Part shown: positions 7,760 through 17,298 of the stretch, in pieces
How the letters are laid out: each line of letters opens with the position of its first letter
Numbering within the stretch: position 1 is the stretch's first letter
Notes under the pieces: generated by a model
Database searches by the model: none
What the model saw: only the letters and a program-made list of their open reading frames with translations
What the model was told of the DNA's origin: nothing
Assembly (NCBI RefSeq): GCF_000708755.2
Contig: NZ_JGVU02000006.1
Location: 434,001 to 498,000, forward strand
Direction of reading: 5' to 3'
Source of the DNA: Metabacillus indicus LMG 22858
Lineage (GTDB): Bacteria > Bacillota > Bacilli > Bacillales > Bacillaceae
Length of the DNA: 64,000 nucleotides
Made by a program: the position numbers and the translations under genes

Positions 7760-8647
7760 TACTCTCAAGAACTTGCGGACAGACATTAAGCTTCCCCATA
7801 CACCGATCAGTGCACCGATCAGGATCAGAATAGCTGATACCTGGAAGGCAAACGGACTGAACGGCAGGAATTGAACAAATGAACCTGCGACCTTTGGTTC
7901 GACCCATGTATATAAATAGTTGTAAGTGGCCAGTACAAGGATTACAGGGACGATGGCTCCCATTACTCCAAGCATCAGGCCTTCTAAGAAGAACGGCCAG
8001 CGGATAAACCAGTTGGTTGCGCCTACGAGTTTCATAATTTCAATCTCGTGCCTTCTGGCAAAGATTGTGATTTTAATGGTATTTGAGATAAGGAACATCG
8101 CCGTGAAGACAAGTCCGATAATCAGCGCAATACCGATGTTTCTTGAAATTTCAACAAAGTCAAATAGCTTTTTGACTTCATCTTGACCATAGAGAACTTT
8201 ATACGCTCCGTCAAAACGCTCTATTTGCTTGGCGATTTGTGGTGTGTCGCGCGGATTCTCTGTTTTAACTACAATAACGTCATTCAGCGGATTGTTCTGT
8301 TCAAACAGCTGATACGATTTTCCTTGTTCGCCCATGCTGCTGATCAGGTTATCCAATTCTTTTTCTTTCGGTGAAAGTTCTACGGATGCAATCCCGCTCA
8401 GATTATCCACCCTGCTCCTGAGCTCTTTCTGCTGTTCAGGTGTGCTTGTCACATCAACCAGCACCCTGATCTCTACATCCTCTTCAACCTTTGTAGCAAA
8501 GTTGTTTAAGTTCATCATAATGACCAAGAACGTTCCTACAAGGATTAAAGTGACCGTAACGGCACTGACCGACGCAAAGGTCATCCAGGCGTTGCGGGTT
8601 AAGCTTTTCATACTTTCTCTGAAGTGACGCCCAAGGGTTCTAATCAT
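7757..8647 (-). CDS. ftsX: FtsX, membrane subunit of the FtsEX complex
   Basis: A 296-residue protein with an N-terminal helix, a large extracellular loop (about 45-165) and three further membrane helices (about 175-295), the standard FtsX topology. The frame is open to 8683, but the start at 8647 fits: GAGGGGAG lies 10 nt upstream and the protein then begins MIRTLGRHFRESMKSL as in B. subtilis. It overlaps the end of ftsE by 8 nt, so the two are probably translationally coupled. FtsEX transmits ATP hydrolysis to a wall hydrolase, here likely the adjacent M23 protein. Confidence 0.93.
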   Translation of the reverse strand: MIRTLGRHFRESMKSLTRNAWMTFASVSAVTVTLILVGTFLVIMMNLNNFATKVEEDVEIRVLVDVTSTPEQQKELRSRVDNLSGIASVELSPKEKELDNLISSMGEQGKSYQLFEQNNPLNDVIVVKTENPRDTPQIAKQIERFDGAYKVLYGQDEVKKLFDFVEISRNIGIALIIGLVFTAMFLISNTIKITIFARRHEIEIMKLVGATNWFIRWPFFLEGLMLGVMGAIVPVILVLATYNYLYTWVEPKVAGSFVQFLPFSPFAFQVSAILILIGALIGVWGSLMSVRKFLRV

Positions 8648-9326
8648 AAATACCATACTCCCCTCTAGCCTCGTCACGCACAATCTTTCCGCCTTCGATC
8701 GCGATGACTCGTTTTTTCATGGTGTTAACAATTTCCCGGTTGTGAGTGGCCATCACAACAGTAGTGCCTCTGTTGTTGATTTCCTCAAAAATGTTCATAA
8801 TCTCCCACGACGTATCAGGGTCAAGGTTTCCTGTCGGCTCATCAGCGATGACTACGCCTGGATTGTTGATAATCGACCTTGCAATCGATACCCGCTGCTG
8901 CTCTCCTCCTGAAAGTTCGTTAGGAAAAGACCGGGCTTTATGCTTGAGCTGAACAAGATCAAGTACATCCAGCACTTTCTTTTTGATGACTCTCGGCTGC
9001 TCCCCGATTACCTCAAGAGCAAATGCGATATTTTCATAGACTGTCAGCTTCGGCAAAAGCTTGAAGTCCTGGAACACAACGCCGATGCTTCTTCTTAATT
9101 GAGGAACTTTTTTCTCTCTTAATTTTGCAAGATTGACTCCGTTGATCAGGATTTTGCCGTCTGTCGGCTTTTCCTCACGGTACATCATTTTTATAAATGT
9201 CGATTTGCCTGCACCGCTCGGACCAACAACATAAACAAATTCGCCCTGATCTATTTTTACATTTATTCCATTAATGGCGAGAACGCCGTTAGAATACGTT
9301 TTATAAACGTCTGTCATTTCGATCAT
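8640..9326 (-). CDS. ftsE: FtsE, ATPase subunit of the FtsEX complex
   Basis: A 228-residue ABC ATPase with Walker A GPSGAGKS, signature LSGGEQQ, Walker B VIADEPTGNLD and switch His (MATHNREI). The start at 9326 is preferred over a TTG at 9341: the element GGTGAT, which pairs with the 16S rRNA tail, lies 6 nt upstream, and the length then equals the B. subtilis protein. ftsE is the first gene of the ftsE-ftsX unit. Confidence 0.95.
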   Translation of the reverse strand: MIEMTDVYKTYSNGVLAINGINVKIDQGEFVYVVGPSGAGKSTFIKMMYREEKPTDGKILINGVNLAKLREKKVPQLRRSIGVVFQDFKLLPKLTVYENIAFALEVIGEQPRVIKKKVLDVLDLVQLKHKARSFPNELSGGEQQRVSIARSIINNPGVVIADEPTGNLDPDTSWEIMNIFEEINNRGTTVVMATHNREIVNTMKKRVIAIEGGKIVRDEARGEYGIYD

Positions 9327-9445
9327 AATTTTATCACCCAAAGCTGTTTATTTTGTAGATAACGTGGTGTAATGGCCTGATTTAAGCTAAATTTAAGTAT
9401 GTAACCATAATTTTCATATATTAATAAGATTTACCCACAAAAGTC

Positions 9446-9451
9446 ATTATA
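9446..9451 (-). promoter_or_regulatory. Candidate extended -10 promoter for ftsE
   Basis: On the minus strand TGGTATAAT (TG-n-TATAAT) lies about 120 nt before the ftsE start. No good -35 is seen 17 bp upstream, as is common for extended -10 promoters. Confidence 0.45.
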
Positions 9452-9481
9452 CCATCAAAGTTCGGCAAAAATAGACTTAAA

Positions 9482-9697
9482 AATATTACAGTTTCATTTC
9501 AGTGTCGTAAATTGTCAAAGGAAATGTAATCCAGGTCTAAAGAATTGTCGACTGATAGCGCTTTAATGTAAATATTAGAACTTTCTGACTAAAAAGACAA
9601 TCTTTTTTTAGGAATATATAGGTGGAAATTCTTTCTTACTTTCGGAGGAAGGAACGGATATTGGAAGGCGGCAAGTTATATCGTGCCTTTAAAACAG
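9482..9697. other. ftsE-cccB intergenic region, no gene seen
   Basis: About 215 bp. A plus-strand GGAGGAAGG element at 9642-9650 precedes a TTG frame that runs through the cccB terminator and resembles no protein I know, so I do not call it. Confidence 0.5.
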
Positions 9698-9725
9698 CAA
9701 AACCAGCCGATGCTGCCGGCTGGCT
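9698..9725 (-). terminator. Intrinsic terminator of cccB
   Basis: Stem CCAGCCG / CGGCTGG, then TTTTGCTGTTTT on the minus strand. Confidence 0.8.
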
Positions 9726-9736
9726 TCTCTTTAAGA

Positions 9737-10066
9737 TTATTTCTTCTGCGCAAGCCATTCAGCTACGACAGCTGCATCCGTTTCGTTAATAAGACCTCCA
9801 GGCATTCCGCCCTGGCCATTATTAATGATGCTTTCAATTTTTTCTTTGTCATATTTTGAGCCGACCTTTGCAAGACTTGGTGCGGCCCCGCCGCCTTCAA
9901 GATTTTGACCGTGGCAGCTGATGCAGTTCTGCTGAACAATTTCTTCAGCATTCGCTGTATCTTTTGAGCCCGAATCTTTTGGCTCTTCTCCTGCGTTATC
10001 TCCTCCGCCGCATGCAGCAAGGACTAAAGATGTTCCGAAAAGAAGGGCAAGTACTTTTGATTTCAT
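9737..10066 (-). CDS. cccB: Cytochrome c-551, membrane-anchored lipoprotein
   Basis: A 109-residue small electron carrier. Signal peptide with lipobox LVLAAC, a Gly/Asp/Ser-rich linker, heme attachment motif CISCH and a C-terminal region with MPGG supplying the methionine ligand. The start at 10066 follows GGGGAGG at 9-nt spacing; the frame continues upstream without function. CccB passes electrons to cytochrome oxidase on the outer face of the membrane. It follows yvjA as in B. subtilis. Confidence 0.92.
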   Translation of the reverse strand: MKSKVLALLFGTSLVLAACGGGDNAGEEPKDSGSKDTANAEEIVQQNCISCHGQNLEGGGAAPSLAKVGSKYDKEKIESIINNGQGGMPGGLINETDAAVVAEWLAQKK

Positions 10067-10119
10067 CGCCGAAATCCTCCCCAAATAAGGATGTAAAACA
10101 CACATTTATTATATCCTAA

Positions 10120-10986
10120 CTAGGCCCGCTTGAAACCTTCCCCGAGCACATGAGAAGCATCCATAACGACCACAAACGCAGACGTATCAATGCTTTTAAC
10201 GAGTTGTTTCAATTTCGTGAATTCTGTCTGATCCACCACGCACATCAGGATCGGCCGCTCGCTGTCTGTGTAGCCTCCGAAGGCCGACAGCTTTGTCACT
10301 CCCCGGTCGATCTCGCTCAAAATCGCTTTTCTGACCTCTTCTTCCTGATTTGTAATGATCATCGTCATCTTCGATCGGCCCAGCCCCACCTGAACGACAT
10401 CGATCGTTTTACTTGTAACATAAAGGGCGACAAGAGCGTAAAGCCCAAGTTCAATATCAAAGACCACCGCAGCGGTCAGAACAATCAGCCCGTCAATTAA
10501 AGCCACGCACGTTCCGAGAGAAAGCCCCGTAAACTTGTGAATGATCTGAGCAGCCAGATCCGTACCCCCTGTAGAAGCTTTTCCTCTAAAAACAAGCCCA
10601 AGACCAAGACCTACTCCGATTCCCCCGAAAATTGCACCGAGCAGCGGATCTGTCGTCGCTGGCGCAACGTCCTTTGTCAAAAAAACAACAAATGGCAGAA
10701 AGATCGTTCCAACCAGCGTTTTTAAGCCGAACTGTTTCCCAAGCAGCAGCACACCTGCAACAAACAGAGGAATATTAAAAGCCCACTGCACATAGGCAGG
10801 CTCAAAACCGAATAAAGCATCTGTAATCGTACTGATCCCGCTCACTCCGCCTGAAGCGATGCGGTTCGGCAGAAGGAACAGATTAAATGCAATGGCAACG
10901 ATTCCAGAACCGAGCAGAATAAATAAATACGACGTCACTTTTTCAAGCATTGGATTATATGTACGAGTGCGTTTACGCTGAAACAT
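10120..10986 (-). CDS. yvjA: YitT-family membrane protein (DUF161/DUF2179)
   Basis: A 288-residue protein with five to six membrane helices (about 15-205; GSGIVAIAFNLFLLPNRIASGGVSGIST is diagnostic) and a soluble C-terminal DUF2179 domain (about 215-285). The start at 10986 has GGAGG seven nt upstream. Function of the family is unknown; transport has been suggested. Position beside cccB matches yvjA of B. subtilis. Confidence 0.88.
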   Translation of the reverse strand: MFQRKRTRTYNPMLEKVTSYLFILLGSGIVAIAFNLFLLPNRIASGGVSGISTITDALFGFEPAYVQWAFNIPLFVAGVLLLGKQFGLKTLVGTIFLPFVVFLTKDVAPATTDPLLGAIFGGIGVGLGLGLVFRGKASTGGTDLAAQIIHKFTGLSLGTCVALIDGLIVLTAAVVFDIELGLYALVALYVTSKTIDVVQVGLGRSKMTMIITNQEEEVRKAILSEIDRGVTKLSAFGGYTDSERPILMCVVDQTEFTKLKQLVKSIDTSAFVVVMDASHVLGEGFKRA

Positions 10987-11176
10987 CCTGCATCCTCCAT
11001 CTGAATCACACAAATTTTTGACATAACCTTACAGAGTATAGCACCCGTCTGATTCAGCTGTAAATAACAGCGGGATAACGTGCTAAAGAGATAAAGCGGT
11101 TATGTTAGTTTTAGCATTGCAGGTGGAATTTAGTCTGCGGTGCGCGGATTTGTGTGGAGGATGCCGGTGCTTTCGG

Positions 11177-11797
11177 TTAACAGGTCATTTCTTTTCCAGT
11201 ACTGCTTTTCTTTTTCTCACGCCAACTGCGCTGCGCTTTCAAGCCTGCATATCCGGCAGTAATGATCACAAAGCCTGCAAGGAGCAGCGTTTGATAATCT
11301 GTAATTGTTTTGATGATTGTTTCCGTATCGCCATCATAAAAATGGCCGATACTCAAAAATAGAAAAGTTGTAGGGGCAATCCCAGCCATGGTCAGCAATG
11401 AATACTGGCGAAGATTCATATTTGAAGCGCCAGCTAGGAAAGGTACGACATTTCCTAAATGAAGGGGACTAGAAATAACGACACTCCAAATTCCATATTT
11501 GCTGAAATTGGCTTTTGCTTTTTCCAGACCGATTCTGTTCCGAGGGCTTAATCTGTTCTCGAATGAGTGTCCCAGTTTGTATCCGATGAAAAAAGGAATG
11601 TAGCTGCCTGCTGTATAAAGGAAGCTTCCGATGAGCGAAATTCCTGCAATTTCGAGCCAGGACAATTCTAAAATGAAGCCTATTGTTACCATAAAAAAGG
11701 TTCCGATAAAGGGAAAAGCACTTCCTTCAATGAATAAGGAAAGGAGCACACCCCATATACCCCAGTCTTCTGCGTGACTCACGATTGTTTGCGTCAT
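11177..11797 (-). CDS. DedA-family membrane protein
   Basis: A 206-residue protein with the DedA/SNARE-associated architecture: N-terminal re-entrant segment (FIEGSAFPFIGTFFMVTIGF), a central FFIGYKLGHSFENR loop and several helices, then a basic tail. DedA relatives in Bacillus flip undecaprenyl phosphate or support membrane lipid balance; this one cannot be placed more closely. It has GGCAGGAGC upstream. Its upstream region carries a 52-bp minisatellite. Confidence 0.8.
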   Translation of the reverse strand: MTQTIVSHAEDWGIWGVLLSLFIEGSAFPFIGTFFMVTIGFILELSWLEIAGISLIGSFLYTAGSYIPFFIGYKLGHSFENRLSPRNRIGLEKAKANFSKYGIWSVVISSPLHLGNVVPFLAGASNMNLRQYSLLTMAGIAPTTFLFLSIGHFYDGDTETIIKTITDYQTLLLAGFVIITAGYAGLKAQRSWREKKKSSTGKEMTC

Positions 11798-11830
11798 ACC
11801 TTCTAGCTCCTGCCGTTTTAGTATGCTTTA

Positions 11831-11860
11831 ATCATAGAGGTATTTTTAATGATCAAACAA
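11831..11860 (-). promoter_or_regulatory. Candidate promoter of the dedA-like gene
   Basis: Minus strand TTGTTT (11855-11860), 18-bp spacer, TATGAT (11831-11836), about 35 nt from the ATG. It lies between the minisatellite and the gene. Confidence 0.4.
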
Positions 11861-11911
11861 CGGCTGGAGAAGCAATTTCGGCTGCGTCTTGGGACTTAGA
11901 AGGAGCGCACC

Positions 11912-12267
11912 TTTTTTGGCTACCCTTATTCCACTCGCTCTATTTTATAAGACAGCGTTTCTTCCTTTTGCTACCCCATATTCTGCTCACTCCGATTTAT
12001 AAGGCTGCATTCCTTGCTTTTGCTACCCCATATTCTGCTCACTCCAATTTATAAGGCAGCATTTCTTCCTTTTGCTATCCCATATTCCGCTCACTCCGAT
12101 TTATAAGGCTGCATTTCTTCCTTTTGCTACCCTATATTCCGCTCACTCCGATTTATAAGGCAGCATTTCTTCCTTTTGCTACCCTATATTCCGCCCACTC
12201 CGATTTACAGGGCAGCATTTCTTCCTTTTGCTACCCAATATTCCGCTCCACCCAATTTATAAGGTAC
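11912..12267. repeat. 52-bp tandem repeat (minisatellite), six copies plus a decayed one
   Basis: Unit boundaries fall at about 11956, 12008, 12060, 12112, 12164 and 12216, each 52 bp apart; the stretch 11912-11955 is a diverged seventh copy. Units share TTTTGCTACCC, ATATTCCGCTCACTCC and ATTTATAAGGC. Because 52 is not a multiple of three, long frames across it on the plus strand are artefacts. On the minus strand most units read AGGAAGAA, ATG and a seven-codon frame ending TGA. It lies between the prfB terminator and the dedA-like gene. Confidence 0.9.
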
Positions 12268-12277
12268 CAAAGTCCAC

Positions 12278-12310
12278 AAAAAAAACAGCCGCCCCCCACA
12301 GGGACAACTG
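12278..12310 (-). terminator. Intrinsic terminator of prfB
   Basis: Minus strand CAGTTGTCCC / GGGGGCGGCTG (with G-U pairs) followed by eight T residues. Confidence 0.8.
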
Positions 12311-12321
12311 CCTCATTTGTC

Positions 12322-13423
12322 TTATGATAGTTTTGAACGAAGATACGCATCGATAAACGGATCGAGGTCTCCGTCCATGACTCCCTGCACGTTTCCGCTC
12401 TCGGTGCTTGTGCGGTGGTCTTTGACAAGAGAGTACGGGTGGAACACGTAGGAGCGGATCTGGGAGCCCCAGCCGATTTCCTTTTGTTCGCCGCGGATCT
12501 CGTCAAGCTCGGCCTGCTGCTCGTCAAGCTTGAGCTGGTAGAGCTTTGCTTGAAGCATTTTCATTGCGCGCTCGCGGTTTTTGATCTGGGAGCGCTCTGT
12601 TTGACAGGATACAACCGTGTTAGTCGGCAAATGCGTAATACGGACGGCGGAATCCGTCGTATTGATGTGCTGACCGCCGGCGCCGCTTGCACGGTACGTG
12701 TCAATTTTCAGGTCCTCTGTACGGATGTCGATTTCGATTTCATCATTGAATTCCGGCATGACTTCGCAAGATACGAATGACGTATGACGGCGGCCAGATG
12801 AATCAAACGGCGAAATCCGGACAAGACGGTGAACGCCTTTTTCCGCTTTCAAGTAGCCGTAGGCGTTGTGGCCTTTGAATAGAAGCGTGACGCTTTTGAT
12901 TCCCGCTTCATCACCTGGAAGGTAGTCAAGAGTTTCCACTTTGAAGCCCTTCTTTTCGCCCCAGCGCGTGTACATGCGGAGAAGCATTGAACCCCAGTCC
13001 TGGGACTCTGTTCCGCCTGCTCCCGGGTGAAGCTCAAGGATCGCGTTATTCTTGTCATGCGGTTCACTTAATAGAAGCTGAAGCTCATAATTGCTCATCG
13101 CTTCAGTCAGCTCGGCAATTTCACTTTCAAGCTCTGCATGAAGATCGGCATCAGGCTCTTCTTTTAAAAGTTCGTGCGTGATTTCGAGGTTTTCATGCGT
13201 TTCGCTCATTTCTGTGAACTGAACAACTGCCTCTTTCAGCATATTGCTTTCGTTAATAACGGTTTGTGCTTCGTTTTGGCTGTCCCAGAAGTTCGGGTGG
13301 GACATCATTTCATCTAGCTCCTGAATGCGAGCCTGTTTACGGTCGAGGTCAAAGAGACCCCCTAAAAGCCGCTAATTTCTTAGCCATTTTTTCAAGTTCG
13401 TTTCGAATTTCTGCAAGTTCCAT
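12322..13423 (-). CDS. prfB: Peptide chain release factor 2, with programmed +1 frameshift
   Basis: RF2 recognises UGA and UAA and triggers peptide release. Frame 1 starts at ATG 13421-13423 (AGGAG seven nt upstream), codes [24 protein letters not shown] and meets an in-frame TGA at codon 25 (13349-13351). The site reads AGGGGG-TCT-CTT-TGA-C: an internal Shine-Dalgarno, then CTT-T slippage. A +1 shift continues as [12 protein letters not shown] to the stop at 12322, giving 366 residues as in B. subtilis. The anticodon-like SPF motif (RISPFDSSG) and the catalytic GGQ (GAGGQHIN) are present. The shift is autoregulatory: low RF2 favours frameshifting. Downstream gene of the secA-prfB pair. Confidence 0.97.
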
Positions 13424-13447
13424 ATTCATTCTCCTCTAAAATGGGGT

Positions 13448-13472
13448 AAAGAGAGGCAAAGTGCCCCTCTTT
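13448..13472 (-). promoter_or_regulatory. Hairpin between secA and prfB without a T-run
   Basis: A 10-bp stem AAGAGAGGCA / TGCCCCTCTT with a 3-nt loop in the secA-prfB gap. It lacks a U-tract, so it is more likely an mRNA-processing or stabilising element than a terminator. Confidence 0.4.
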
Positions 13473-13478
13473 GAAAAA

Positions 13479-15995
13479 TTATTTTCCGCTGCCGCAGCAG
13501 TTTTTGTATTTCTTTCCGCTTCCGCATACACATGCGTCGTTGCGGCCGATTTCCATCTGCTTCTTAACCGGCTTTTTCTTAGGCGCCTCGTCTCCCTCTT
13601 TCGGGTGAACCGCCTGCTGGCCTTTAGCAACTTCCTCACGCTGAAGGTTGTTTCTGATTTCTGCTTTCATGATGTATTTTGCAGCATCCTCTTCAATCGA
13701 TGCAATCATGCTTTCAAACATCGCAAAGCCTTCCATTTGATACTCGCGGAGAGGATCTGTCTGGCCGTACGCACGAAGGTGAATACCCTGGCGCAGCTGA
13801 TCCATGGCATCAATGTGATCCATCCATTTCGTATCAACCGCACGAAGAAGGATGACCTTTTCAAACTCGCGCATCTGCTCTTCTCCGAATGCCTCTTCTT
13901 TTTCATTGTAGCGGGCTTTCGTTTTCTCAAGCACAAGCTCTGAAATCTCTTCGGATTCTTTTCCTTTAAAGTCATTAACTGTGAATGTGCCTTCTTCAAG
14001 GAGGTTGGCATTCAGGTAGTCAATCAGCCCTTCAAGGTTCCAGTCCTCAGGAAGCTCTTCCCTTGGCGTGTACATCGCAACCACACGTTCAACTGTTGAT
14101 GTAACCATGCTTTCAACAATCGCACGCAGATTTTCAGAGTCAATCACGTCAAAGCGCTGCTTGTAAATAACTTCACGCTGTTGGCGAAGAACGTCATCAT
14201 ATTGAAGAAGCTGTTTACGAGCGTCAAAGTTGTTGCCCTCAACGCGTTTTTGCGCAGATTCAACAGCTTTCGTAACAATTTTACTTTGAATCGGCTGTGA
14301 ATCATCCATGCCCAGACGATCCATCATCGCCATCATGTTTTCAGAGCCGAAGCGTCTCATCAGTTCATCTTCCATAGATAGGTAGAACTGAGTCACACCA
14401 GGGTCTCCCTGACGTCCGGAACGTCCGCGAAGCTGGTTATCGATGCGTCGTGATTCATGGCGTTCTGTTCCGATAACAGCCAAACCGCCAAGCTCCCTTA
14501 CACCAGGTCCAAGCTTGATGTCCGTACCGCGTCCCGCCATGTTTGTCGCAATCGTAACCGAACCCTGATGGCCGGCATTCTCGATGATTTCCGCTTCTCT
14601 TTCATGGTTTTTCGCATTCAGCACGTTATGTGGAACACCTTTTTTCTTCAAAAGCCTTGAAATAAGCTCAGACGTTTCTACCGCAACCGTACCGACAAGA
14701 ACCGGCTGGCCGGCAAAATAACGCGTCGTTACATCATCAACAACGGCTTTGAACTTGCCTTCCATAGAACGGTACACAAGATCTGCACGGTCATCACGCA
14801 CCACATCGCGGTTTGTTGGAATCGCCACAACCTGCATGTTGTAAATGTTGCGGAACTCCTCTTCCTCCGTCTTCGCTGTACCTGTCATACCTGAAAGCTT
14901 TTCGTACATGCGGAAGTAGTTCTGGAATGTGATCGTTGCAAGTGTCATGCTCTCGTTCTGAATCTCAAGGCCCTCTTTCGCCTCGATTGCCTGGTGGAGA
15001 CCATCGCTGTAGCGGCGGCCTTTCATTAAGCGGCCCGTGAACTGGTCAACGATGACAACATTGCCGTCTTCAACAACGTAATCAACGTCATTGTGCATCA
15101 CAACGTGGGCTCTTAATGCCATATTAATATGATGGTTGAGAGACACATGTGTTAAATCGAACAGGTTTTCAATATTAAAGGCTTTCTCTGCTTTTGACAT
15201 TCCGTCTTCAGTCAGCTGCACACCTTTTGTTTTTTCATCGAACGTATAGTCCTCATCGCGCTTCAATGAACGGACAAAACCGTTAGCCTGTACATAAAGC
15301 ATCGTGGACTTTGCAGCAGACCCCGAAATGATTAACGGCGTACGCGCCTCGTCAATCAGGATGGAGTCAACTTCATCAATAACCGCATAATGAAGCGGAC
15401 GCTGAACCATCTGCTCTTTGTAAAGAACCATGTTGTCGCGCAAGTAGTCAAAGCCAAGCTCATTGTTTGTGGAATACGTAATATCCGCCGCATAGGCAGC
15501 ACGCTTTTCCTCTTTGGAAAGACCGTTTGAATTGAGTCCGACAGTCAGGCCGAGAAACTCATACAGCTTGCCCATCTCAACAGCATCACGGCTTGCAAGG
15601 TATTCATTGACCGTCACAACGTGAACGCCTCTCCCGGAAAGAGCATTCAAATAAACAGGCATCGTGGAAGTCAGTGTTTTACCTTCCCCTGTTTTCATCT
15701 CGGAAATATTCCCTTCGTGAAGAGCGATACCCCCCATCAGCTGAACCGGGTACGGATAAAGTCCGAGCACTCTCTTTGAAGCCTCGCGCACAACCGCAAA
15801 AGCCTCTGTCAAAAGATCATCCGTGCTTTCGCCTTTGGCAACGCGCTCTTTAAATTCCTGCGTCTTCGCCTTCAGCTCTTCATCAGAAAGCCTCTCCATG
15901 TCACCTGCTAAAGATTCTATTTGATTCGCCATTTTTTCGTATCTATTCAATGCACGTTTATTAAAATCAAACACCTTATTTAAGATTCCAAGCAT
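13479..15995 (-). CDS. secA: SecA, preprotein translocase ATPase
   Basis: An 838-residue motor that pushes unfolded preproteins through SecYEG. Visible motifs: Walker A region [12 protein letters not shown] box ([17 protein letters not shown]), [13 protein letters not shown], and [11 protein letters not shown] of motor domain 2. The C-terminus ends with the zinc/SecB-type motif [14 protein letters not shown]. Length is that of B. subtilis SecA (841). GAGGAG lies 8 nt before the ATG. It precedes prfB with a 55-nt gap. Confidence 0.98.
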   Translation of the reverse strand: MLGILNKVFDFNKRALNRYEKMANQIESLAGDMERLSDEELKAKTQEFKERVAKGESTDDLLTEAFAVVREASKRVLGLYPYPVQLMGGIALHEGNISEMKTGEGKTLTSTMPVYLNALSGRGVHVVTVNEYLASRDAVEMGKLYEFLGLTVGLNSNGLSKEEKRAAYAADITYSTNNELGFDYLRDNMVLYKEQMVQRPLHYAVIDEVDSILIDEARTPLIISGSAAKSTMLYVQANGFVRSLKRDEDYTFDEKTKGVQLTEDGMSKAEKAFNIENLFDLTHVSLNHHINMALRAHVVMHNDVDYVVEDGNVVIVDQFTGRLMKGRRYSDGLHQAIEAKEGLEIQNESMTLATITFQNYFRMYEKLSGMTGTAKTEEEEFRNIYNMQVVAIPTNRDVVRDDRADLVYRSMEGKFKAVVDDVTTRYFAGQPVLVGTVAVETSELISRLLKKKGVPHNVLNAKNHEREAEIIENAGHQGSVTIATNMAGRGTDIKLGPGVRELGGLAVIGTERHESRRIDNQLRGRSGRQGDPGVTQFYLSMEDELMRRFGSENMMAMMDRLGMDDSQPIQSKIVTKAVESAQKRVEGNNFDARKQLLQYDDVLRQQREVIYKQRFDVIDSENLRAIVESMVTSTVERVVAMYTPREELPEDWNLEGLIDYLNANLLEEGTFTVNDFKGKESEEISELVLEKTKARYNEKEEAFGEEQMREFEKVILLRAVDTKWMDHIDAMDQLRQGIHLRAYGQTDPLREYQMEGFAMFESMIASIEEDAAKYIMKAEIRNNLQREEVAKGQQAVHPKEGDEAPKKKPVKKQMEIGRNDACVCGSGKKYKNCCGSGK

Positions 15996-16096
15996 TCTAA
16001 ACGCTCCTCTGTTAGTGAAGTGCCATACGTGAAGCTACTCATAGGCAGGATAATTATCCGTCCTGCAAAACTACCTTCTATTTTACCATATATTAA

Positions 16097-16124
16097 ATAA
16101 TATCAACAGTTTATCCTGTTTCAA
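16097..16124 (-). promoter_or_regulatory. Candidate SigA promoter of secA-prfB
   Basis: Minus strand TTGAAA (16119-16124), 16-bp spacer, TATTAT (16097-16102), about 100 nt before the secA start. Confidence 0.5.
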
Positions 16125-16210
16125 AGCGAAAAACCGTTCTCCATCAACTTTTTTAAAACATCGTCTTCAGGTTTGCTGAAGAAGCTTATGTATTTTTAAA
16201 AAAGAAAACA

Positions 16211-16231
16211 AAAAAATCCGGCATGGCCGGA
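16211..16231 (-). terminator. Intrinsic terminator of the DUF4282 gene
   Basis: Stem CCGGC / GCCGG with a CAT loop followed by ATTTTTTG on the minus strand. Confidence 0.75.
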
Positions 16232-16251
16232 ATACCCTTCTATGTATCCTT

Positions 16252-16554
16252 TTATAGAAGATCAGCGGAGGAACTGCTTTTCTGTTCTGCAGAAACATTC
16301 TTGGTTATCACTTGCAGATTCTCATGCATTTTGAACATGACAATTAACAGCTCACAGTAGATCCTGATGACAAAGGGACCAAACAGCAGTGTCAAAAGCC
16401 CGGCAAACACCTGAGCTCCACCCCCGAAATCAGCGCTCGCTCCTGTTGCAATCGAGATAAATCCTGCGATGATGCTGAGGGCCGATCCCACATAAAAGAT
16501 AACTGTAATGATAGTGGGGGTAATCATTTTATTGAATTTTAAAAAGTCCTGCAT
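16252..16554 (-). CDS. DUF4282 membrane protein
   Basis: A 100-residue protein with two hydrophobic helices (about 10-35 and 45-75) joined by a Gly/Ala-rich loop, then a soluble tail ending in a Ser-rich segment. The arrangement ...FVIRIYCELLIVMF.MHENL is typical of DUF4282. The start at 16554 is chosen because GGAGGAG lies 8 nt upstream; the frame is open 14 codons further without a site. Function unknown. Single gene between secA and hpf. Confidence 0.75.
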   Translation of the reverse strand: MQDFLKFNKMITPTIITVIFYVGSALSIIAGFISIATGASADFGGGAQVFAGLLTLLFGPFVIRIYCELLIVMFKMHENLQVITKNVSAEQKSSSSADLL

Positions 16555-16640
16555 GTTTATCTCCTCCTTCTCTAGAGCATATGACTTTAGAATCATTGAA
16601 TATGTCTTATTAAAGTAAAAATATGTAAATTAGAACAAAT

Positions 16641-16670
16641 GAAAAGCAGCCTCTTCAATGAGAGACTGCC
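16641..16670 (-). terminator. Intrinsic terminator of hpf
   Basis: Minus strand GCAGTCTCT / AGAGGCTGC (one G-U pair) followed by TTTTCATTTG. Confidence 0.75.
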
Positions 16671-16681
16671 TGATGGTGTAT

Positions 16682-17254
16682 TTATTCAGTCGGTTCAATA
16701 ATCGCGTACTTGCCGTCTTTACGCTGATACACAACGTTTGTTGTGTTTGTTTCAGCATTTGTAAAGACGAAGAAATTATGACCGAGCATGTTCATTTGAA
16801 GAATGGCTTCTTCGCTGTCCATCGGCTTTAAGTTAAAGCGCTTTGTGCGGACAACCTGGATCTGGTCTTCTTCTTCCTGAACGGCTGTCTGGGTCTGTGC
16901 CCCTTCAGCTTCTTCTGTGCCTGCTGCAAACATGAATTTAGGTGATCCCTGCTCGCGCAGCTTGCGGTTGACTTTTGTTTTATGTTTACGGATCTGACGC
17001 TCGAGCTTGTTTGTCACAAGATCGATGGCAGCGTACATATCCTCGTTATATTCCTCAGCACGCAACACTAGATTGGTCATGGGAATGGTTACTTCAATTT
17101 TTGATTCCTGATCGCTGTAGAATTTCAAATTTACGTTTACGTTTGCTTCAACTGAATCCTCAAAATAGCGTTCCAGTTTGCCGATTTTCTTCTCGACATA
17201 CTCTCTTAATGCTGGAGTTACCTCAATGTTTTCGCCTCTGACGTTATAATTCAA
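16682..17254 (-). CDS. hpf: Long-form ribosome hibernation-promoting factor
   Basis: A 190-residue protein. The N-terminal domain (1-110; NYNVRGENIEVTPALREYVEKKIGKLERYF) binds the 30S decoding region, and the C-terminal domain (about 130-190; RTKRFNLKPMDSEEAILQMNMLGHNFFVFTNA) dimerises, so that 70S ribosomes pair as inactive 100S particles in stationary phase. Two domains define the long form found in Bacillus (YvyD). A possible SigB promoter lies upstream. Confidence 0.96.
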   Translation of the reverse strand: MNYNVRGENIEVTPALREYVEKKIGKLERYFEDSVEANVNVNLKFYSDQESKIEVTIPMTNLVLRAEEYNEDMYAAIDLVTNKLERQIRKHKTKVNRKLREQGSPKFMFAAGTEEAEGAQTQTAVQEEEDQIQVVRTKRFNLKPMDSEEAILQMNMLGHNFFVFTNAETNTTNVVYQRKDGKYAIIEPTE

Positions 17255-17298
17255 AATGAACTCCTCCTTTGTTAAGGATATGTAAACTTAATTCTTCC

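Noticed and set aside
9642-9760. Plus-strand TTG frame with GGAGGAAGG upstream
   Set aside because: It reads through the cccB terminator and antisense to cccB, without family resemblance.
11785-12327. Two plus-strand frames of 67 and 89 codons
   Set aside because: They consist of the 52-bp tandem repeats, whose length is not a multiple of three; no start signals.
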